A stretch of 64,000 nucleotides of DNA from Catonia carolina (Eukaryota > Arthropoda > Insecta > Hemiptera > Achilidae), in the NCBI GenBank assembly GCA_035578175.1, contig JAQMRL010000007.1:43777391-43841390 (forward strand), in the 5' to 3' direction. Positions 46,846 to 58,275 of the stretch are shown one piece after another; position 1 is the stretch's first letter, and each line of letters begins with the position of its first letter. The position numbers were made by a program, and so were the translations under genes. The notes under the pieces are model-generated. The model was not told the origin of the DNA, ran no database searches, and saw only the letters and a list, made by a program, of their open reading frames with translations.

Positions 46846-48560
46846 TGATGTTTTAAGTACTTTAAGTACTTATAATTTAAAACTTAGTTAACTTAATAGG
46901 AATACATTTATAAAGTCGTGGACTCTAGCATGCACCCAGTAGTAGCTGGCTTTGGTTTGTTGACAGTAGGAGCAAACTTAGGGCGGCTGAACTGTAGAAT
47001 ATGTTTTTCAATTGGAAAAATTTCATTCATGTTTTGGCCGGTTAATCCCTTTTATAGTTTTATAAAATTTAGTTTTTACTATGGAAATGTATTAACCTAC
47101 AATTTAGTCTGAAGCCTAACGAGTAATTCATTTATAATCTAAACTATTACAGTATCTGCCGTTTATTGTAAGCATATTTGTCAGAAGGACATTTGATAAC
47201 AATAACCGACCGCGTAATTACCACGTACAGAAGCACTGGTCACAAGTGATATGTTACTGTCATTACACTTTGATAATGACAAGATTGAGTCTTTGTTCTT
47301 TAAAATTTACATAGGGGAGGTTTGAAAACGCCAAATTGAGAAGCAGCGTTTCTTTGACTAATTTTTGGTAATTTACTGTATCGATCTAAAATGACAAGTA
47401 GTATTTCTTGTTGTCGTTTCTTTTGAGATTCGAACATCTTGTTACATTTTGAAACTTCAAGTGACACCAAACTTCACAAAACAAATGAAAAAATATCTTC
47501 CAAAATTAAATTACGTAAAAGCACACTGAAATCATAAACGTACGTAAAACTGAAATAATAAAAATAAATGGTGCAGTACTATGCAGTAGTCACGTAAACA
47601 AATGACATACGAACAACTAGGTGAACAAACAACTAATGAGACCAACAAGATGTTTATGAATAAAGTACGTACATACTATATGTACAAAGTATGTGTATGA
47701 GTCACCTTATCGCTCAACTTATTTCTCAGAATTGACAATGCATGTAAACATTTTCGTTTGGCTATTCTAGTGAATGCATATTTTGCATGACAAGTTAAAT
47801 GATGACAATAAGCGAAGAGATGATTACTATAAGCGGCCCAATTACAATATATTTATACGATTCGTGTCTGTATTTAAATGAAAGATAATAATAACCGAAT
47901 GATAACATTAACCGTGATCACATTAAGCGGCGGCTACTATATTTACAAACAGATTTCAGTATTTTTTGTAAAACAACACAAAAAGTGCAGTACTCTTTTT
48001 TTTGTGCATTTAGATTTACACATTTTAATTGCATATTAAACTGCTCTGCTACGTCAATCTAATTGCTCAATTTATTACTCAAATGGTTAGTTCATTTTAC
48101 GCTCTTTCTATTCGAACGGGAGAGTTGCTGGTCACCTTATCGCATTGAGCGGAGTCAGTGTTTCCCAAAAATTATTTCTATGGATCATTTACAATTAGCT
48201 TCTAAAAATCAAAAAATAAAATTAAACCATCTTGTGTGAGATAAATAACCGGTGGGATTATAGATTTACTGTTGAATCTAAACTCAAATTCGATGTCAAA
48301 CACGCTGTCGAGCATTACATGAGAGCTGCAACACGGTGAAGTCGTTTTTAATAAGATCTATGTAAAGAGATACAGGTCTTTTTTAGGATCCCCCCTCCGC
48401 AACATAATTTGTCACATTTTGTGGATTTCGTATGTAGGTAATCTTACATACAGTATTTTTAACGATAAAACGGGAAAAATATTTGAAAAAAATCATACAC
48501 ATATATTTTTCAAGTTAACGTTAAACTATTTACTGAAAGTTATTAAATTATTTAATAAAA
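46846..48560. other. No gene recognised
   Basis: A 64-codon frame at 46918-47112 (+) is hydrophobic and Phe-rich but unassigned. Motifs like CACCTTATCGC and ATAAGCGGC recur at 47703, 47831, 47927 and 48133, which hints at a degraded DNA element, but I could not define ends. Confidence 0.3.
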
Positions 48561-48588
48561 TTTAATTTAATGATGTTAATTTAATTTA

Positions 48589-48980
48589 TTGCCCATAACA
48601 GACAGGTGGAGTGTCAAATTATTACACTCAATCTGTTAGTTGCAGGGTTAAAATAAATAGTTCTGTTTCTTATCACATGGTCAGCCAATTATATTACTGA
48701 ATCGTTTAAGAACAGAAGAGGTAGAGGTGTAAAAGACACTAATCAGAGTTATCTCCTCTGAAAGTAATGAATTTCATTATACAGCCAGACCCTGTGGTGA
48801 ATGAAGTGAAGGTCCATTTGCAAAGTGGAAAATATGTGCTTTTCCGAGGGCCCGGCATGCTTTATAAGCGTACTTTTCCACTTTGTGAGGAAGGCATGGT
48901 AAACAACCACACTCCTCGTTTTACTTAGTAAAACCTCTACAGGTTCAAACCAGCCTTTCGGCTGATGATCTAAACAACAA
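48589..48980 (+). mobile_element. 390-bp retroposon family, copy R7, 28-bp target duplication
   Basis: A full-length copy from TTGCCCATAACAGACAGGTG to GATGATCTAAACAACAA. It is bounded by 28-bp direct repeats (48561-48588 and 48981-49008, starting TTTAATTTAAT, with about three differences). The family frame is broken by small deletions in this copy. Confidence 0.92.
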
Positions 48981-49009
48981 TTTAATTTAATTATGTTAAA
49001 TTAATTTAA

Positions 49010-49340
49010 TTATTAATTCATTTACTTAATGATGTCATGCACTACTCAATGAGTTTATATTTCATTATTACATACTGTAACGATATTGAGAAAAAGCAAC
49101 GTTTTACTTAGTTAGAAGTATTTAAGTGATAAATTTTTTTGTTCTCTATACTCCTATGCGTGGACAGAACTCTTTGTGTAGAAGAGTTTTTGCGTATAAG
49201 ATATTTAGTTTAAAATATTGTATACTTGTACAGCTTACTTTAGTTCAGTATTAAATCGTTATGTATATTTAACTAAATAAAATAAATAAATAAATAAATA
49301 AAATACTTTACCAATATTTAACATTAACTTGAAGTTAAAG
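49010..49340. other. AT-rich DNA with (AAATAAAT) run
   Basis: Only a short AAATAAAT simple repeat at about 49275-49302 is notable. Confidence 0.4.
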
Positions 49341-49437
49341 GCACGGCATATTTGCATACGTTACAAAAAATCATTTCATCCTTCACCGTCTGCATTAGCA
49401 GTAATTGCAGAACAGTCGGACGTTAAACCAAAAAAAA
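49341..49437 (+). mobile_element. tRNA-derived SINE, 5'-truncated
   Basis: Only the tail is left: GCACGGCATATTTGCATACG, CATTTCATCCTTCACCGTCT, and CAGTCGGACGTTAAACC plus an A-rich end. The tRNA-like head is missing. Confidence 0.85.
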
Positions 49438-50259
49438 GAAATAAATAACCTGAAGAATATTTGTGTAGGATTTTTTAAAAATATTTTTCCCGTTTTATTT
49501 TTAAAAATACTGTAAGATTGCATACGAAATATCCACAAAATGTGACAAATTATGCTGGGGGGATAGCAGAAATGACCCAGAGATAGACATAAATTTACTC
49601 TTTCTATCGTGTTCACATAATTTCACACAGTTCAAGAATTCCAAAGGCCAAAGTTACTGGTTTCCCTTATCTTAGCTCATAATCTAACATACATAATAAC
49701 AATAATGTATTGATGTAATCTGTCTGTAGCTGCTGGCTGCATATCATTCGTCATTCATATCTATAGGCTTATAACAATCTTCATTAAATTAGCACAAGAA
49801 AGGAGGAAAACCGCACAAATAGATAATACTTGGTTTTTACATACAAAAATACCCAATTAACAAGAAAATAAGAAGAAAAACAGGCCAACTATACGTAATA
49901 TTGAACGATAATTATCCCCTTTGTCTAGGCGTACTTAGTTGTTTCTTGGTACAGAGCATTAATCTCGTGTACCAAGCTCACCTTAACTTGTGCAAGCTGA
50001 TCTTACCGATCAGTATAGAAATTGACTTAGGTTTCTTAATATTAAAGTATGACACACTAAACTACCTCCTATAAAAGAAACACAGCGTATGAAATATATT
50101 ACATAAGAAAACAAAAATTTTTTTTACTGTTTTATTTTATTTCACAACTGTGATTACAACCAGTGAGATAACAAAAATTATAAAAAGAAGACTTAAATTA
50201 CTTATAGGAGAGCACCACTCACTGCCAGTGTTCCAATATTAATCAAATGAGAATAAAAA
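49438..50259. other. No gene recognised
   Basis: This is AT-rich intergenic sequence without a supported feature. Confidence 0.35.
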
Positions 50260-50260
50260 T

Positions 50261-50316
50261 ATGATGTGAAACATTCACATGACTTTCTCTTGCTGATTTA
50301 AATAGTGAAAAACATA
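50261..50316 (-). mobile_element. HINE-like fragment (terminus only)
   Basis: It reads ATGATGTGAAACATTCACAT, then GACTTTCTCTTGCTGA, the CAGAT-side end of the 1-kb family in minus orientation. It is cut at the mariner terminus at 50317. Confidence 0.7.
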
Positions 50317-50935
50317 ACATACGAGGTGTGGCTATTAAATAACGAGACTGACGTTGTAAAAAAATTTAATTTTAATTTTATGCATAATCACTTATTGTCA
50401 CCTTCAATATATTCTCCTTCTCTATCCCTACAACGCTCCATGCGAGTTTTCCATTGTTGGAAACAGTGCTGGAAGTCATCTTCTGACAGCTCCTTCAGGA
50501 CACATGCCTCTTTCTCTTTTACAACTTCCACAGACTTAAATCTTGTCCCTTTTTATGGAGATTTTACCTTAGGGAACCGGTAGAAGATAATAACATGTGA
50601 TGAAACATGGTTTTTTACTTATGATCCGGAAACAAAGCGCCAATCCATGCACTGGAAGAGCCGAACTTCACCAAGAGCCAAAAAAGCTCGAATGAGCAAG
50701 TCAAAATTTAAAGCAATGATGAGTGTTTTTTTATATCCATGAGATTGTGTACTTCACTGGGTTCCTGAAGGTCAAACAATTAATCAAAATTACTACCTTG
50801 AGGTACTTTCTAAACTACGTCAAAGAGTAAGAAAAAAAACGCTCCGAAATGTGGAAGGACAAATCATGGTTTCTCCACCAAGACAATGCGCCAGCTCATT
50901 CCGCGTTATCTGTCAAGACGTCAGATTTAAATGTG
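50317..50935. pseudogene. mariner element with inverted 3' part
   Basis: The left end ACGAGGTGTGGCTATTAAAT is a mariner-like terminus. On the minus strand, 50545-50370 encodes LSEDDFQHCFQQWKTRMERC, then EGEYIEGDNK, the C-terminal end of a mariner transposase (FxxCFxQWxxRWxxCxxxxGEYFEGD). The plus strand from about 50583 encodes KIITCDETWFFTYDPETKRQ, then MHWKSRTSPRAKKARMSKSK, and HWVPEGQTINQNYYLEVLSK; these are the middle blocks, including the first catalytic Asp in CDETW. A later segment (50870-50920) resembles the HHDNAPAH block, shifted. The C-terminus and the middle are on opposite strands and in the wrong order, so the copy is rearranged and dead. Confidence 0.8.
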
Positions 50936-51238
50936 TAATCATTTCCTTCGTGTTCTGCCTACAGATGCTAAAGAGTCGTTACTGTAATTCCACTATAAAC
51001 TTTATGATATTTTTTATTTTTTTATAATTTTGGGGGCAAGTTGTTGTTGTAGTTGGAGGCCAGTTACTGGCCTCCCAACTGTAACTATTAACTATTAACT
51101 GTTAACTGTTTCTATTAACTGTTAATAGAAATGTCTTTGGAATACCATTTTTATATCTCTTTGCAGAGAGCTATATAAACTTATTTATTACTTCCCAACA
51201 TGGGTGATATTCCACTTTATAGTCATCGAAATTATGCC

Positions 51239-51547
51239 ATTGCGGTCTTAATTTGCATTTAACGACAAAAAAGTACATAATGAAAGTTACAGGAAATAAA
51301 AAAGTCTACAATTTTTCTTCAATCATTTTCTTCTAGAAAACCTAGTTTAGCGTCAGTTAGTGATTTTCAGTATTTTTAAATTCTACACAGGTTGATTTCC
51401 ATTTCATTCACTCATTCCATTCCATTCGTCATTCACTCATAATTAAAATTAGGTTATGTTTTTAATTTTACATTGTTTACTAAAGATTTAAGTTATATGT
51501 TTCATAATTGGCAAGAGAAAGTCGTATGAGAGTTTAATATCAGATTT
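51239..51547 (+). mobile_element. HINE-like fragment (3' third)
   Basis: It has the core motifs CCTAGTTTAGCGT and GATTTTCAGTATTTTTAA, then AATTGGCAAGAGAAAGTCGT and a degenerate CAGAT end. It is more diverged than the other copies. It lies beyond the mariner and is inverted relative to the fragment at 50261. Confidence 0.75.
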
Positions 51548-51730
51548 TTTCCTTTATGTAAACTTTTTTTATGCACTATGTTAAGAAATACACTTAAATT
51601 CACTTCCTCCAATCTTGGTCACATAATTTCGTACAGTTTAAGAATTCCAACGGCCAAAGTTACAGTAGAGTACCGATTTTCCGTGGATCGTTTAACCGGG
51701 GTTTGGATTAACCGTGCGATCACTAGAAAT

Positions 51731-51886
51731 TTTTTTTTTTTTTTGTTTAACGTCCGACTGTTTTGCAAATTGCTACTAATGCAGACGGTGAAGGATGAAA
51801 TGAATTTTTTGTAACGTATGAAAAAATGCCATGCCCGAGTGGGATTCGAACCCAAGACCGCGTGATGAGAGGCGAGCACGTTACCA
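51731..51886 (-). mobile_element. tRNA-derived SINE, 5' head truncated
   Basis: A T-run, GTTTAACGTCCGACTG, and the complement B box GGGATTCGAACCC, ending at GCGAGCACGTTACC. It is almost identical to 43882-44062 over the shared part. Confidence 0.9.
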
Positions 51887-52744
51887 GCTCCTAAAATCAG
51901 TTGCAAAGAAGCTTTAACCGGTGCCGAAACATTACTAACTTTCATGGAAAATCAGGATGACACAGATTACGTGGACATTTTACATTATTCGTGGTTATTA
52001 TAAGAAAAATAAAAGAAAATATATTGCGGCATAAAATGAAACAAAGTAAAATAACAGATTTTTTGTGATTTTGTTTTGTTACGTAGTTTAAGGCAAGATT
52101 TATATAAATTTATGTAGTAAATATTTTTATTTCAATACAATTTGTTTATTTATTTCCGATATCCGATAGTATTAACATGTATTAATCAGTAGAATAAAAC
52201 ATACGCGTAACTGGTGGTTTTGTTTATGACGTAAGTGGTCTCGACCGAATTGGGTTGTATTATCCGTGTTTTCCGGTTATCCGGTATAGTTATCCCCCCA
52301 ATTACCACGGATAATCGGTATTATACTGTACTACTAAAGTTAAGTCAGTTACTTTCAAACAAAGTTACACTATGCAAAAAATCAAATGTTTTTTTCTCGT
52401 ATACTGTAGTTTTGAGTTCGTTTCGGGAAGTTAGCTGCGTTTTTGTGGGCGTATTTATATGAAGTCATTACGTAATAAATGCATTTTTTTCAATAAAGAA
52501 ACAATATGTGCGTATAATTGTTTAGACCAGATACTGCGCAATAAATTCCGGAAAACAATGTGTTGAGTTTGTAGTAGAATCTAATTGTGTAGAAGTCAGC
52601 GATTTAATGTCTCCCCCATAGATTCGTCTATTAATAAATAGTCACGGAAGTGCGGCAACTCGTCCATCAATGTCGTTTCATTTTTCTCGGCTATACGATA
52701 CTAACTATACAATTAAAAAAATAAGAATTTTATATTATAAAAAA
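51887..52744. other. No gene recognised
   Basis: AT-rich. CCGGTTTTCCGGTTATCCGG-like motifs near 52267-52285 and GTGGATCGTTTAACCGGGGT at about 51682 suggest two halves of a pogo/Tigger-type element (the ...GATAATCCGG style), interrupted by the SINE. The TIRs are too eroded to fix ends. Confidence 0.35.
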
Positions 52745-53683
52745 ATCTGATGTGAAACACACACACACTTTCTCTTGCCAATGCAAATAATTAACAATAA
52801 ACCTAACATTAATAATAAAACATAAGAAATAAACAAAAAACTAAACTCAATAAACATAACGTAATTTTAATGAGTGAAAGACGCAAAATGAAAATCAACA
52901 TCAGTTTAGCTTAAAAATACTGAAAATCACTCTTTCACACTAAACTAGGCTTTGTACAGAAAAATTCTTTATATAAAAGTTGTAGATCTCTTAATTTCCT
53001 ATAAATTTTATTACATATACTTTTCTCGTAAAAGGCATACTAAGGCCGAAATCTTAAAAAAATAGATTTTTCACACGTTTTCGTGAGAAAAAAACAAAAA
53101 ATTGCTAATTACCGCTAAACTAAGCGTTACACAAAAAAATGTTTCAAATAAAAGTTGTAGGATTTTAAATTCTCTACAACTTTTATTATACAAATTTTTG
53201 CGCTAAAATGCATATTAAAGCCGTAATCTTAAAAAAACAATGTTTTTACGTGAAAACAACCTCACCAAGAGTTTTAGCAAACATGGTGCCTACCCTATCT
53301 TGTAGAGCATAAAAAATTTAGTAAACCAGGCGATTTTAAAAATCGTAGGACCAGTTTTTGAAAAATCGCAAAAAAGTGAAAAATGACACGAATAAACTAC
53401 TACTTCCGGTTGACCGATTTTGATGAAAATGTTCGTGTCGTGTCCGGTAGTGGTATGTAACTTAAGTTTCAAGTTTCAAGTTCGTACAATGTTCCGTTCT
53501 TGAGATATTCTGTTCACACACACACTCACAGACACACACACACACACAGACCAATCGCTAAAAACATGTTTTTTGGGTTCAGGGGGTCTGAAAACGTGTA
53601 GATCCAGTGAAAACTCGATTTCGAAAAATCGACACGAAAACAATACTTTTCTTCCTATATATTCATATAGGCAAGAGAAAGTA
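52745..53683 (-). mobile_element. 1-kb HINE-like element, copy G
   Basis: It runs from ATCTGATGTGAAACACACAC to ATATAGGCAAGAGAAAGTA. The AC tract at 53515-53549 is imperfect. All core hairpins are present. Confidence 0.92.
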
Positions 53684-54061
53684 AAAAGGAAAATTTAAAA
53701 AAAATTGAATTATATGTTATTAAGTATTTATATAAAATAATCAGTGAATTAATTTGAATTTGAATATTGGTGAGAAAAACGTAAACACTGGTTCCATTCG
53801 TACAGTTGGCTAAAAATTTTAGTCTTCTTTTTTAAATCGTTTCCATTTATTGTTCAGTTTCCTTGTAATTCATCTCGACTTAGTAACCTGTATTGTTCGT
53901 CTTAGAACCATTTATCTCGCGGAGGATCTTTCTATCAAATTTCTTTGCTTCTCTTAGACCAGCCTTCCCGGCCATTCTAAAGTATTCACTCGCGTTCAGG
54001 TACGCAGGTTTTATCACAGAATTATAATTTCTAATCTTGGTTTATAATACTACTACAAAAA

Positions 54062-54646
54062 ATCTGGTGTGAAACACTCACACAACTTTCTCTTGCCAAT
54101 GCAAATAATGACCAATATTACCTAACATTAGTAATAAAACTTTAGAAATAAACAAAAAACTAACTTTAATAATATAACCTAATTTTAATCATGAAAGAAA
54201 GACGCAAAATGAAAATCAACCTCAGTTTAGCTTAAAAATACGGAAAACCACTCTTTCACGCTAAACTAGGCTCTGTAGAGAAAAATGATTTAAATAAAAG
54301 TTGTACATCTTTTATATTCCTACAAATTTGAATGTATACACTTTGTCTTAAAATGCATACTTAGGCCGAAATCTTAAAAAAATCGATTTTTCACACGTTT
54401 TCGTGAGAAAAAAACAGAAAACGCTAATTACCGCTAAACTAAGCGTTATACAAAAAAATGTTTGAAATAAAAGTTATAGAATTTTAAATTTTCTACAACT
54501 TTTATTATATACATTTTTGCGTTAAAATGCATATTAAAGCCGCAATCTTAAAAAAAAACAATTTTTTACGTGAAAACTCGATTTTGAAAAATCGACATGA
54601 AAACAATACTTTCCTTCCTATATATTCATATAGGCAAGCGAAAGTA
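54062..54646 (-). mobile_element. 1-kb HINE-like element, copy H (internal deletion)
   Basis: Both ends are present. The sequence jumps from TTTTTTACGTGAAAA (the point that normally leads to AACAGCCTCACC) to CTCGATTTTGAAAAATCG, so about 380 bp including the microsatellite site is missing. The junction lies in a GTGAAAA shared by both edges, a microhomology deletion. Confidence 0.9.
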
Positions 54647-54648
54647 AC

Positions 54649-54775
54649 AATAGTTCCGTTTCTTATCACATGGTCAGCTAATTATATGACTGAAGAATTT
54701 AAGTACAGAAGAGGTAGAGATGTAATAGACACTAGTCAGAGTTATCTCCTCTGAGAGAAATAAATTTCATTAACA
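54649..54775 (+). mobile_element. 390-bp retroposon family, copy R8 (internal fragment)
   Basis: It contains AATAGTTCCGTTTCTTATCA, the AAGAGGTAGAGATGTAATAG stretch and GAGTTATCTCCTCTGAGAG, then stops after TTTCATTA. It lacks both the 5' end and the whole 3' hairpin end. It directly abuts the end of HINE-like copy H. Confidence 0.8.
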
Positions 54776-54948
54776 AATTCAGTGCTAGAAACTCGCCTAG
54801 CGGGTCATGAGTAGGTGTTACCGCTAGCGGGTCCTGTTTTGTTATCATTTTAAGTAATTCCGGAGGGACACCGCCAGTCGGATATCAGTTTGTTGCTAGT
54901 ATATAGCCCTCAGAAAGTTTTTTCTTTGTAACCGTGCAGGTCATTTTT

Positions 54949-55146
54949 ACTTTCTCTTCCCTATATGAATATATAGGAAGGAAAGTATTGTTTTCATGTC
55001 GATTTTTCGAAATCGAGTTTTCACCGGATCTATACGTTTTCAGACCCCCTGAACCCAAAAAACATGTTTTTAGCGATTGGTCTGTGTGTGTGTCTGTGTG
55101 TGTGTGTGTGTGTGTCTGTCTGTCTGTCTGTGTGTGTGTGTGTGTG

Positions 55147-55186
<40 letters not shown>

Positions 55187-55212
55187 CGTGTGCGCGCGCG
55201 TGTATGTGCGCG

Positions 55213-55252
<40 letters not shown>

Positions 55253-56026
55253 TGTGTGTGTGAACAGAATATCTCAAGAACGGAACATCGTACGAACTTG
55301 AAACTTGAAACTTAAGTTACATATCACTACCGGACCCGACACGAACATTTTCATCAAAATCGGTCAACCGGAAGTAGTAGTTTATTCGTATAATTTTTCA
55401 CTTTTTTGCGATTTTCTCAAAAACTAGTCCTACGATTTTTTTTAAAATCGCCTGGTTTACTACATTTTTTATGCTCTACAATATAGGGTAGGCGCCATGT
55501 TTGCTGAAATTCTGCTTGAGGCTGTTTTTACGTAAAAACATTTTCTTTTTAAGATTACGGCTTTAATATGCATTTTAACGCAAAACGTTATATAATAAAA
55601 GTTGTAGAGAATGCAAAATTCTACAACTTTTATTTCAAACATTTTTTTGTATAACGCTTAGTTTAGCGGTAATTAGCGATTTTCTGTTTTTTTTCTCACG
55701 AAAACGTGAGAAAAATCGATTTTTTTAACATTTCTGTCTTAGTATACATTTTACGAGAAAAGTGTATATAATTAAATTTATAGAAAATTAAAAGATCTAC
55801 AACTTTTGTTTAGAGCATTTTTCTCTACAGAGCCTAGTTTAACGTGAAAGCGTAATTTTCCGTATTTTTAAGCCAAACTGAGTTCGATTGTCATTTTGCG
55901 TCATTCACTCATGATTAAAATAAGGTTAGTTTTTGTTTATTTCTAATTTTTTATTAATAATGTTAGGTTTATTATTAATTATTTGCATTGGCAAGAGAAA
56001 GTTGTGTGAGTTTTTCACACCAGATT
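54949..56026 (+). mobile_element. 1-kb HINE-like element, copy I
   Basis: It runs from ACTTTCTCTTCCCTATATGA to GTTTTTCACACCAGAT. It carries the longest GT tract of the family and all core hairpins (for example AAAAGTTGTAGAG facing TCTACAACTTTT at 55602-55631). Confidence 0.93.
55081..55261. repeat. Compound GT microsatellite inside element I
   Basis: About 180 bp of GT repeats interrupted by CTGT, CGCG and ATGT variants, at the same position as in copies B and C. All long frames over it (His/Thr or Cys/Val repeats) are artefacts. Confidence 0.97.
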
Positions 56027-56292
56027 TTTGAATTTTCATCTCGCAATCTTATACCCTCGTAGGCTATAGTATACTCGTTCAGTATTTTAACGGTTTTTCA
56101 GGGTACAGTTGAAGCCGTGAATTTAGTATCTTTGCAGGAATCGATTCAGAAAAAGCTTACACTTTTAGATTTACTTTAAAAGTATATTATTTGTAGTATG
56201 TACTATAAGAAATCACGCGTAAATCGTAACGGTAAATAGAAAAATTCAAACAAGAAATAAATTTATTGTACCAGGCGAAAATAAACTTAAAA

Positions 56293-57495
56293 ATCTGGTG
56301 TGAAACACTCACACAACTTTCTCTTGCCAGTGCAAACAATTAACAATAAACCTAGCATTAGTAATAAAACATTAGAAATAAACAAAAAACTAACCTCAAA
56401 AACATAACCTTATTTTAATCATGAGTGAAAGACGCAAAATGAAAATCGAACTCAGTTTGGCTTAAAAATACAGAAAATAACTCTTTCACGCTAAACTAGG
56501 CTCTGTAGTGAAAAATGTTTTAAATAAAAGTTGTAGATCTTTTTATTTCCTATAAAATTTATTATACACTTTTGTCGTAAAATGCATTCTAAGGCCGAAA
56601 TCTTAAAAAAATCGATTTTTCACACGTTTTCGTGAGAAAAAAACAGAAAATCGCTAATTACTGCTAAACTAAGCGTTATACAAAAAACTGTTTCAAATAA
56701 AAGTTGTAGAATTTAAAATCTCCTACAACTTTCATTATATAAATTTTTGCGCTAAATTGCATATTAAAGCCGTAATCTTAAAAAAACTATGTTTTTACGT
56801 GAAAACAGCCTCACCCAGAATTTCAGAAAACATGGCGCCTACCCTATCTTGTAGAGAATATAAAATTGAGTAAACCAGGCGATTTAAAAAAAATCGTAGG
56901 ACCAGTTTTTGAGAAAACCGCTAAAAAGTGAAAAATTACATGAATAAAGTACTACTTCCGGTTGACCGATTTTGATGAATATGTTCGTGTCGGGCACGGT
57001 AGTGGTATGTAACTTAAGTTTCAAGTTTCAAGTTCGTACAATGTTCCGTTCTTGAGATATTTTGTATACACACTCACACAGACACACACACACACACAGA
57101 CCAATCGCTAAAAACATGTTTTTGGGTTCAGGGGGTCTGAAAACGTGTAGATCCGGTGAAAACTCGATTTCCAAAAATCGACATGAAAACAATACTTTCC
57201 TTCCTATATATTCATATTCATTCACTAATCAGAGTTATCTTCTCTGAAAGTAATGAATTTCATTGTACAGCCAGACCCTGTGGTGAATGAAGTGAAGTTG
57301 TCATTTACAGAGTGGAAAATATGTGCTTTTCAGAGGGCCCGGCATGCTGATAAGCGTACTATTCCACTCAGTGAGGAAGGCACTGGTAAACTACCTCACT
57401 CCTCGTTTTACTTAGTAAAACCTCTAGAGGTTCAAACCAGCCTTTCGGCTGATAACCTAAACAACAACAACATATTCATATATGCAAGAGAAAGT
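56293..57495 (-). mobile_element. 1-kb HINE-like element, copy J, with nested retroposon
   Basis: It starts ATCTGGTGTGAAACACTCAC. Its palindromic end is split at ATATTCATAT by retroposon copy R9 and resumes as ATATTCATATATGCAAGAGA, then AAGTA. The AC tract is short (57080-57100). It lies about 400 bp upstream of the GH9 exon. Confidence 0.92.
57218..57471 (+). mobile_element. 390-bp retroposon family, copy R9, 5'-truncated, 10-bp target duplication
   Basis: Only the 3' two thirds are present, from CACTAATCAGAGTTATCTTC to the hairpin and tail AACAACAAC. It is flanked by the perfect direct repeat ATATTCATAT (57208-57217 and 57472-57481), which lies in the palindromic end of element J. The family frame MNFIVQPDPVVNEVKLSFTE is open. 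5' truncation plus target duplication plus a tailed 3' end is the signature of LINE-type reverse transcription. Confidence 0.95.
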
Positions 57496-57870
57496 AAAAA
57501 ATACATGGGTGGTGAAAGAAAACCGCTAAATCAGAATCAAAAACCGGAGAGATTGTAAATGGAAACGTATTTACATGTACTGTAATCTGAGCAAGGTGAA
57601 GGCCCACCATCTTGGCGGGCATAGGATAAACCAGAAATTATCTCAACCATTGACTTTTATCAAGTGTTGAGATGATAAAATATTTTTACATCTGATTGAT
57701 ATGTTCACTTATTTATTACAAAATACACTATTATAAGTTACATATTCGAATTATAATAAACACTAGCAATATTTCACTTGAAGAAATATGTTGTACATTT
57801 TCCTAAAAAAATATACCATGTGTCATTTGTCAATTCATGATGCCATGAAATTGCGACAAATAGTCAATAA

Positions 57871-58170
<300 letters not shown>

Positions 58171-58275
58171 TGATTTAACTGTAACGCTTCAAACGTTTAT
58201 TTAGGTCACTCTACCTAACAAAATCTGTATTTAAATACAGGAAATTCCAAAAGTTACGTCACTCAAAATTAAAAC

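Noticed and set aside
54885..55315. 130-codon minus-strand frame and overlapping plus-strand frames
   Set aside because: Same reason: a GT tract in copy I plus repeat sequence common to the family.
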